Positions 1 to 4,017 of a DNA stretch of 6,199 bases are shown here, in pieces; position 1 is the first letter of the stretch; every line of letters begins with the position of its first letter. Origin of the DNA: CAZNQW01 sp964575225 (GTDB taxonomy: Bacteria; Chloroflexota; Anaerolineae; JAAYZQ01). The position numbers and the translations under genes were made by a program. The notes beneath the pieces were generated by a model. The model worked only from the letters and a program-made list of their open reading frames with translations. It did not search any database and was not told where the DNA came from. The stretch covers positions 1-6,199 of the forward strand of contig CAZNQW010000231.1 in the NCBI GenBank assembly GCA_964575225.1, in the 5' to 3' direction.

Positions 1-926
1 CCCGGTTCTGTGCCCAGAGGCTGCAGCGCCAGCAATCGGTCGTCTCCGTCCCAGGCGCGCATCTTGACGACCGGGGCAAATCCCACCTGGCGCACGGCAA
101 TGCCCTTCCAATGGGCCGGATAGCCGCTGCTCACCTGCGCCTGTTTCAGGGTCTCACCCTCTTGTAGCCAGGTCACGCGGCTGTACGCCCGCGGCAACGC
201 GCCCTTCCGCGTCTCCCCCAGGGCGAACTCCTGGAACTGGATCTCGTAGGGCAGGCCATATCCCACCGCCAGGGTCTGGCCGGGGCTCGGTTGCCAGTCG
301 TCGTGCGACCAGCCCCCCAGGGTCAAGACGGCCACCCCGGCCAGCGTCGCCAGAGCGGCGCCATAGGCCACGGGATGCGCCCACAAGGCCGCCGGTCTGC
401 GGATGGCCACGGCGTTGGGCCAGGCCATGCCGGGGATGGAAAACCAGTGGTAGCCTTTCTGTGTCAGGGAAGTTTGGAGCTTGTCCAGGGCGCTGTCCGG
501 TTCCTCGTTGCTGGCGAGGGTGTGGTGAAGCCTCCCCCGGCCCCAGGCGCCAAAGCTCTCGGCGGTCCATTCGCGCCGGATGCTGGCCCGCCAGGCGAAC
601 TCGGCGCTGTCGACGGCGCGAACCAGCAGGCTCAACATAATCAGCGCGAGCAGGCCGTAGAACCAAAGGGAGTGAAAGAGGTCGAACGATTCCAGTGTCC
701 ACAAAGGGGAGTTGGTCTGTCCGGTGACGCCACGACCGGATGCCAACCAACCGGCCGAGTTGCTCAGCATTTGGGGAGAGATTCGGTTTTGGAGTAGGGC
801 CACCGCCAGGGTGAGGGCCAGCAAGCCCAGCCATGCCATCAGCGCCTGAGGGGCTGCCAGGAATCGCCAGGCAGCGCTCAGGGGGTCCAGGCGGGACGTT
901 TGTTCGGGGGCCGGTTCGCTACTCAT
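1..926 (-). CDS. ResB-like cytochrome c biogenesis membrane protein, C-terminus outside window
   Basis: The frame opens at the ATG at 926 and stays open to the left edge (308 codons, no stop), so the 3' part is missing. I see a hydrophobic segment at about residues 29-45, a short loop, a LWTLESFDLFHSLWF motif at 75-89 leading into a second membrane segment (about 88-103), a cytoplasmic stretch of about 80 residues, a third segment (about 186-204) preceded by WAHP, then an extracytoplasmic region containing YEIQFQEF and a GYPAHWKGIAVRQ stretch. This order matches the ResB/Ccs1 family, whose 'LF..FHS.WF' motif and beta-rich outer domain are characteristic. ResB works with the CcsA/ResC heme handler in System II cytochrome c maturation, at the outer face of the membrane. 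The usual Cys after the second segment is absent (LVRAVDSAE), so this is a divergent member. Only a weak purine-rich site (GAGAG) precedes the start. It lies 40 nt downstream of the tRNA terminator with no clear promoter of its own. Family call fairly sure, exact role less so. Confidence 0.78.
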   Translation of the reverse strand, partial: MSSEPAPEQTSRLDPLSAAWRFLAAPQALMAWLGLLALTLAVALLQNRISPQMLSNSAGWLASGRGVTGQTNSPLWTLESFDLFHSLWFYGLLALIMLSLLVRAVDSAEFAWRASIRREWTAESFGAWGRGRLHHTLASNEEPDSALDKLQTSLTQKGYHWFSIPGMAWPNAVAIRRPAALWAHPVAYGAALATLAGVAVLTLGGWSHDDWQPSPGQTLAVGYGLPYEIQFQEFALGETRKGALPRAYSRVTWLQEGETLKQAQVSSGYPAHWKGIAVRQVGFAPVVKMRAWDGDDRLLALQPLGTEP

Positions 927-965
927 CTCAGCGTTTCTCTCGGGTCGAGCCCGGGCGGATGCCGA

Positions 966-998
966 TACAAAAGGCCCCAACACGACTCTGTTGGGGCC
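966..998 (-). terminator. Rho-independent terminator of the tRNA-Thr unit
   Basis: A perfect 10-bp inverted repeat (973-982 with 989-998, arms GGCCCCAACA and TGTTGGGGCC, 6-nt loop) is followed on the minus strand by TTTTGT. It starts 15 nt after the tRNA 3' end, which is where a tRNA transcript would end. The downstream ResB-like gene begins only about 40 nt further, so leaky termination could also supply its transcript. Confidence 0.85.
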
Positions 999-1013
999 CG
1001 AAGCCACATTCCA

Positions 1014-1086
1014 AGCCACCCAAGGGACTTGAACCCTTAACCTGGCGCTTACGAAGCGTCTGCTCTGCCGTTTGAGCTAGGGTGGC
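1014..1086 (-). tRNA. tRNA-Thr, anticodon CGU
   Basis: The 73-nt cloverleaf folds fully: acceptor GCCACCC/GGGTGGC (7 pairs), D arm GCTC/GAGC around an 8-nt loop containing GG, anticodon stem GACGC/GCGCC, anticodon loop TTCGTAA, 5-nt variable loop, and T arm AAGGG/CCCTT with loop TTCAAGT. The anticodon CGU (1051-1053) reads the Thr codon ACG. G1-C72 and C2-G71 agree with known threonine identity pairs, and A37 is present as expected for an ANN-decoding tRNA. The anticodon stem carries one mismatch, A28 opposite C42 (1059 and 1045). The discriminator is U, and CCA is not encoded, so the end must be added enzymatically. It has its own promoter upstream and terminator downstream, so it looks like an independent single-gene unit. 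Confidence 0.95.
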
Positions 1087-1117
1087 GCGCGACTCTCGCC
1101 GCTCCAAGAACAGGGCC

Positions 1118-1146
1118 ATTATACCAGCCTTCATGCCAAATGGCAA
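1118..1146 (-). promoter_or_regulatory. Sigma70-type promoter of tRNA-Thr
   Basis: On the minus strand, -35 TTGCCA (1141-1146) is followed by a 17-bp spacer and a perfect -10 TATAAT (1118-1123). Transcription would start near 1111, giving a leader of about 25 nt before the tRNA at 1086. Both boxes, the ideal spacing and the position directly ahead of a tRNA support the call. Confidence 0.85.
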
Positions 1147-1208
1147 ATCGAATTCCAGAGAACGCTTCCCGCGGGTGCCTGTATCACGCACTCCCAGGCG
1201 CCTGCCCG

Positions 1209-1232
1209 GTGATTGTAGGCGCACGGCATGCC
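1209..1232 (+). repeat. Partial copy of the GTAGGGGC-type palindromic repeat
   Basis: This 24-nt segment matches 1517-1540 at 22 of 24 positions and lies 308 bp from it in the same orientation. Unlike the other copy, its right half (1229-1238) no longer complements the left half well and no distal inverted arm is visible. It therefore looks like a decayed or half copy of the same dispersed repeat family. Confidence 0.65.
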
Positions 1233-1330
1233 ACACCCACGTGCAGCAACGCAAGCACGTTGAGAAGCAATGGACAAGCGCACGAGCTCGTATCGATCTT
1301 GGGGACAACCTTGCATGGAACCAAAAAGCC

Positions 1331-1414
1331 GTCACCCCGAAAGCGGGGGTCCAAGCACTTCCTACAAAGGATGGATGCTGCCTGTGGGTACACAGGCGCT
1401 TGCGCGGACATGAC
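1331..1414. repeat. REP-like dispersed element with inverted GTCA/TGAC ends
   Basis: The left end is GTCACCCCGAAAGCGGGGG, a small hairpin (CCCCG 1335-1339, loop AAAG, CGGGG 1344-1348) followed by TCCA. It closely resembles the widespread REP-like pattern 'GTCAT(T/C)CCCGCGAAAGCGGGAATCCA'. The right part holds a perfect 6-bp hairpin (CCTGTG 1381-1386, loop GGTA, CACAGG 1391-1396), a GCGC/GCGC pair (1396-1405) and the mirrored end GGACATGAC. A head and an inverted tail around a short spacer suggest a two-unit (BIME-like) element. Resemblance to the REP pattern is from memory of the family; no other full copy is in the window. Confidence 0.5.
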
Positions 1415-1521
1415 AGCGGTTGACGGATCCAACCTTCCTGTCGTTGCCTCTTGATGCCTATCGGGTGCGTTTCAAACCCGCCCCGGCACCACGGCGCCTT
1501 TCCGTGCGCCCTCCCTGTGAT

Positions 1522-1580
1522 TGTAGGGGCATGGCATGCCGTGCCCAAAGATCGGCGTCCGCAAGAAGGGCGCCCTTACA
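1522..1580. repeat. Small palindromic (MITE-like) element whose right arm covers the pyrG stop codon
   Basis: The left end TGTAGGGGC (1522-1530) is mirrored by GCCCTTACA (1572-1580), matching at 8 of 9 positions. CCCTGT (1513-1518) and ACAGGG (1578-1583) add a further inverted pair. Inside the left end is a near-perfect 20-bp palindrome (1527-1546, GGGCATGGCA/TGCCGTGCCC, one T-G mismatch). A second 12-bp palindrome, AAGGGCGCCCTT, sits at 1566-1577. The right arm contains the TAA that ends pyrG. No target duplication is evident. The internal palindrome could fold in the 3' end of the pyrG mRNA and protect it or help stop transcription, but there is no T-run. Confidence 0.55.
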
Positions 1581-3192
1581 GGGCATCCGATCCCGCCTGA
1601 TGCTCGGCGGCTGCCTGCACAAAGGCCTCGAAAAGCGGATGGGGCTGGGTCGGCCTCGATTTGAACTCGGGATGGAACTGGCAGCCCAGCATGAACGGGT
1701 GATCCACCAGCTCGGCGATCTCGACCAGGCGACCGTCGGGCGACAGTCCCGAGCAGAGCATCCCCGTTGCTGCCAACATGTCGCGATAGGCGTTGTTCAC
1801 CTCGAAACGGTGGCGGTGACGCTCGTGGACCAGATCTTGGCCGTAAGCTTGGGCCGCTCGGCTGCCGGGCACCAGTCGACAAGGGTGGAGGCCCAGGCGC
1901 ATGGTGCCGCCCATCTCCAGGATGCCCTGCTGGTCGGGCATCAGGTCGATGACCGGATGCTCGGTTTTGATGTCAAACTCGGTCGAGTTGGGCTCGTCGC
2001 TGTCCAGCGCCTGCCGGGCCAGCTCGATGATCATGACCTGCATGCCCAAGCACAAACCCAGGTAGGGCAGGTTCTGCTGGCGGGCAAACCGGGCCGCCAG
2101 GACCTTGCCCTCGACGCCCCGATGGCCAAACCCGCCCGGGACGACGATGCCGTCCAGCTTGCGCAGCCGCTCGGTGCCATATCGCTCCAGCTCCTCCGAG
2201 TCGATCCAGTCGATCTCGACCGAGACCCCATGGCGCAACCCGGCATGTTGCAGCGCCTCGCGCACGCTCAAGTAGGCGTCGTGCAGTTCCACATATTTGC
2301 CCACCAACCCTACCAGGATCGGCTGTGTGGGGCGCCTCATCCCCTCCACGACCGCTATCCAGTCGCTCAGGTCAGGGGGAGAGGCCTGGGTCAAACCCAG
2401 CCGCTCCACCAGGAAATTGCCCAGCCCGGCCCGCTCCAGCACCAAAGGCACTTCGTAGATATTGGGCATGGTTTCCAGCGGAATCACCCCCCGCGGTTCC
2501 ACGTCGCAGAACAGCGAGATTTTGGCGCGCACCGAGTCGTCCACGGGATAGTCTGTGCGAGCCACAATGATGTCGGGCTGGATGCCAATGCCCCTGAGTT
2601 CGCGGACGCTGTGCTGGGTGGGCTTGGTCTTGAGTTCGCCCGTCGACGAGATGTAGGGCAGAAAGGTCACGTGGATATAGACGGTGTTTTCCCGGCCCAC
2701 GTCCACCCGCATCTGGCGGATCGCCTCCAAAAACGGTTGCCCCTCGATGTCGCCCACGGTGCCCCCGATTTCGACAATGACCACATCGGCGCCGGTGTCT
2801 TTGGCCACCAGGCGGATGCGGCGCTTGATCTCGTTGGTCATGTGGGGAATGGTCTGGATGGTGCCCCCCAGATAATCGCCCCGGCGCTCCTTGGCGATCA
2901 CTTCGGCATAGACCTGGCCCGAGGTTACATTGCTGGCGCGGGTCAGGTTCTCGCTGGTAAAGCGCTCATAGTGGCCCAGGTCCAGGTCGGTCTCGGCCCC
3001 ATCGTCCAGCACAAACACCTCGCCGTGCTGATAGGGCGACATGGTCCCCGGGTCCACGTTCAGGTAGGGGTCCAGTTTCTGGATCGCCACCTTGATCCCC
3101 CGGCTTTTCAGAATCCGACCCACAGAAGCGGCCGTCACCCCCTTGCCGACCGAAGAGACCACGCCGCCGGTGCAAAAAATGTACTTGGTCAT
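1576..3192 (-). CDS. pyrG: CTP synthase (glutamine hydrolysing)
   Basis: The product is a 538-residue cytoplasmic enzyme that makes CTP from UTP, ATP and glutamine, the last step of de novo pyrimidine nucleotide synthesis. The length is typical for the family. The N-terminal synthetase domain (about 1-265) has the P-loop [10 protein letters not shown] (9-18, Lys17), the [13 protein letters not shown] stretch (41-53), [16 protein letters not shown] (63-78, Mg-binding Asp71) and [10 protein letters not shown] (141-150, Glu141). The C-terminal class I glutamine amidotransferase domain (about 290-535) has GLCLGMQ with nucleophile Cys381 and HPEF with His507 and Glu509, so the catalytic triad is complete. 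The start at 3192 gives the family's usual [10 protein letters not shown] opening and has a GAGAGGGG site upstream. An in-frame ATG at 3243 would add 17 non-family residues that run through a hairpin, so I rejected it. The stop codon lies inside a repeat arm. It is probably transcribed alone, since a terminator separates it from the Roadblock gene. Confidence 0.98.
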   Translation of the reverse strand: MTKYIFCTGGVVSSVGKGVTAASVGRILKSRGIKVAIQKLDPYLNVDPGTMSPYQHGEVFVLDDGAETDLDLGHYERFTSENLTRASNVTSGQVYAEVIAKERRGDYLGGTIQTIPHMTNEIKRRIRLVAKDTGADVVIVEIGGTVGDIEGQPFLEAIRQMRVDVGRENTVYIHVTFLPYISSTGELKTKPTQHSVRELRGIGIQPDIIVARTDYPVDDSVRAKISLFCDVEPRGVIPLETMPNIYEVPLVLERAGLGNFLVERLGLTQASPPDLSDWIAVVEGMRRPTQPILVGLVGKYVELHDAYLSVREALQHAGLRHGVSVEIDWIDSEELERYGTERLRKLDGIVVPGGFGHRGVEGKVLAARFARQQNLPYLGLCLGMQVMIIELARQALDSDEPNSTEFDIKTEHPVIDLMPDQQGILEMGGTMRLGLHPCRLVPGSRAAQAYGQDLVHERHRHRFEVNNAYRDMLAATGMLCSGLSPDGRLVEIAELVDHPFMLGCQFHPEFKSRPTQPHPLFEAFVQAAAEHQAGSDAL

Positions 3193-3203
3193 CAACTTGT
3201 CTT

Positions 3204-3211
3204 CCCCTCTC
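3204..3211 (-). promoter_or_regulatory. Ribosome binding site of pyrG
   Basis: GAGAGGGG on the minus strand ends 11 nt before the ATG at 3192. The GGAAG overlapping its end leaves 8 nt. It supports the start at 3192 over the ATG at 3243. Confidence 0.7.
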
Positions 3212-3231
3212 AAGAGTTCGCAGGAACGGCT

Positions 3232-3275
3232 CCGCTGAAACAATCCGTTTCAGCGGGGTACCTCTTTTTTCCCCG
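3232..3275 (-). promoter_or_regulatory. Hairpin pair in the pyrG 5' leader
   Basis: A perfect 10-bp stem (3232-3241 with 3247-3256, arms CCGCTGAAAC/GTTTCAGCGG, 5-nt loop) sits 40 nt ahead of the pyrG start. A second possible stem (CGGGG 3254-3258 with CCCCG 3271-3275, loop rich in A on the minus strand) shares three bases with the first, so the two exclude each other. A second A6 run lies just upstream (3282-3287). On the minus strand no T-run follows the 10-bp stem, so it is not a simple terminator in the pyrG direction. Some bacteria control pyrG by leader attenuation, but whether this leader does so is unproven. Confidence 0.4.
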
Positions 3276-3311
3276 ACAGCCTTTTTTGCAGGGAGTCAGG
3301 AATTGTCTGGC

Positions 3312-3345
3312 ACACAAACAAGAGTCGCCACTTTGGCGACTCTTG
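3312..3345 (-). terminator. Rho-independent terminator after the Roadblock gene
   Basis: A perfect 12-bp stem (3319-3330 with 3334-3345) closed by a 3-nt loop is followed on the minus strand by TTTGTGTG. It lies about 100 nt after the Roadblock stop and 120 nt before pyrG, so it separates the two transcripts. The T-tract is interrupted, but the stem is long and unbroken. Confidence 0.75.
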
Positions 3346-3377
3346 AGCTATTATTCGCTCCTTAGAGTGGCGCTCAT

Positions 3378-3403
3378 AGACCCAGGTTTGGACGTTTGGG
3401 TCT
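3378..3403. other. Second inverted repeat in the Roadblock 3' region
   Basis: Arms AGACCCA (3378-3384) and TGGGTCT (3397-3403) match perfectly around a 12-nt loop. There is no T-run on either strand. It could stabilise the end of the Roadblock mRNA upstream of the main terminator, or be incidental. Confidence 0.35.
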
Positions 3404-3442
3404 TGTTGGAAGGCAACACCCCATCGGAAACAACCGTACTCA

Positions 3443-3814
3443 CTAGATCAAACGGGTGAGATCGGCCGCGGCCCTGCGCATGTCCAAAAAGACCAGGCCC
3501 AGCCGGGCGTCCGATCGCGCCAGGGAGGTCAACACCGCCTCTTCTCCCACTGCCATCAGGATCACATAGCCGTTGCTGCCCCGGATGTACACCTGATCGA
3601 GGTTCCCCCGGCCCAGCTCTCCGGCAATGCGCTCGCCCAGGCTAATCATGGCGGCGCTCATGGCCGAGACCCGATCCTCTTCGACGTCGACGGGCAGATC
3701 GGACGCAATGATTAGACCGTCCACACTGACCACCGCCGAGGCCTCGATGTCGGAGGTGCTCGCCCGCAGGTCGCGCAACCGTGTCATCATCTGTTCTGTG
3801 CGTGATTTCATCAT
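3443..3814 (-). CDS. Roadblock/LC7 domain protein (MglB-like)
   Basis: This 123-residue protein is almost entirely one Roadblock/LC7 domain. It has helix 1 (about 1-20), a strand with AVVSVDGLIIAS (27-38), a long helix RVSAMSAAMISLGERIAGELG (48-68), strands VYIRGSNGYVILMAVGEEAVLTSLA (75-99) and a final LGLVFLDMRRAAADLTRLI helix. The size and pattern match the bacterial MglB-type family: small cytoplasmic dimers that commonly regulate Ras-like (MglA-type) GTPases or act as scaffolds beside sensor kinases. No GTPase is visible in the window, so the partner is unknown. I chose the start at 3814 because AAGGGAG lies 8 nt upstream; the adjacent ATG at 3811 is also possible. It ends in TAG followed at once by TGA. 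It has its own promoter (3861-3889) and terminator. The sensor-like gene upstream on the same strand is a possible partner, but an assembly gap lies between. Confidence 0.9.
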   Translation of the reverse strand: MMKSRTEQMMTRLRDLRASTSDIEASAVVSVDGLIIASDLPVDVEEDRVSAMSAAMISLGERIAGELGRGNLDQVYIRGSNGYVILMAVGEEAVLTSLARSDARLGLVFLDMRRAAADLTRLI

Positions 3815-3822
3815 GTTGAACA

Positions 3823-3829
3823 CTCCCTT
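3823..3829 (-). promoter_or_regulatory. Ribosome binding site of the Roadblock gene
   Basis: AAGGGAG on the minus strand is spaced 8 nt from the ATG at 3814. It favours this start over any longer frame reading back into the gap. Confidence 0.8.
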
Positions 3830-3860
3830 CGCAGATGGATCGGGGAATCGGACCCGCCCC

Positions 3861-3889
3861 ATACTACCACAGATCCCAGGACCTGTCAA
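3861..3889 (-). promoter_or_regulatory. Sigma70-type promoter of the Roadblock gene
   Basis: On the minus strand a perfect -35 TTGACA (3884-3889), a 17-bp spacer and -10 TAGTAT (3861-3866) would start transcription near 3854, about 40 nt before the ATG. This suggests the Roadblock gene can be expressed separately from the sensor gene upstream. Confidence 0.75.
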
Positions 3890-3913
3890 CGCCGTCCCCG
3901 AGGCCGTCGGCCC

Positions 3914-4013
3914 NNNNNNNNNNNNNNNNNNNNNNNNNNNNNNNNNNNNNNNNNNNNNNNNNNNNNNNNNNNNNNNNNNNNNNNNNNNNNNNNNNNNNNN
4001 NNNNNNNNNNNNN
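3914..4013. other. Assembly gap of exactly 100 N
   Basis: A run of exactly 100 N is a common placeholder for a scaffold gap of unknown size. The right contig ends 4 nt beyond the stop of the sensor gene. The left contig ends in GC-rich sequence containing GGCCGTCGGCC. Missing sequence could be longer than shown and could contain a gene, so adjacency of sensor and Roadblock genes is not proven. Confidence 0.9.
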
Positions 4014-4017
4014 ACCC

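Larger units (their letters stand above)
1147..1575. other. Gene-free spacer made largely of degraded dispersed repeats
   Basis: These 429 bases between the tRNA promoter and the end of pyrG hold no convincing gene. Open frames here give low-complexity or repeat-derived peptides. On the minus strand the segment around 1330-1355 reads as DPRFRGDG, and the one around 1209-1232 as MPCAYNH. Such peptides are typical of spurious translations of REP-like and palindromic repeats. I see a copy of a GTAGG-type repeat (1209-1232), a REP-like element (1331-1414) and a second, more complete palindromic element (1522-1580). No T-run terminator for pyrG is visible, so the palindrome at 1527-1546 may serve that purpose. 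Confidence 0.7.

Noticed and set aside
154..834. A 226-codon minus-strand open frame
   Set aside because: It overlaps the ResB-like gene on the same strand in a different frame, and its Pro/Gly/Arg-rich translation resembles nothing. The ResB-like frame is open throughout and has family motifs.
1412..1440. Integron attC-like inverted pair (GACAG/CTGTC with GGTTG/CAACC)
   Set aside because: The pairing is short and uneven, there is no second core site, cassette or integrase, and it abuts the REP-like element.
1209..1540. CRISPR-like array
   Set aside because: Only two imperfect copies exist, 308 bp apart, with no regular spacers and no cas gene.
928..1548. A 206-codon minus-strand open frame
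   Set aside because: It crosses the tRNA, its promoter and terminator and the repeats. The peptide segments come from those elements.
3193..3243. Longer pyrG starting at the ATG at 3243
   Set aside because: The added 17 residues do not belong to the family, the segment overlaps a hairpin, and a ribosome binding site is correctly placed for 3192.
3232..3270. Plus-strand terminator (10-bp stem then T6)
   Set aside because: There is no plus-strand gene for it to end, and eight bases lie between the stem and the T-run. A pyrG leader structure is the simpler reading.
1420..3459. A 679-codon open frame on the plus strand
   Set aside because: It runs antisense to nearly all of pyrG and has no family-like motifs. 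It is the expected by-product of the GC-rich codon use of pyrG on the other strand.
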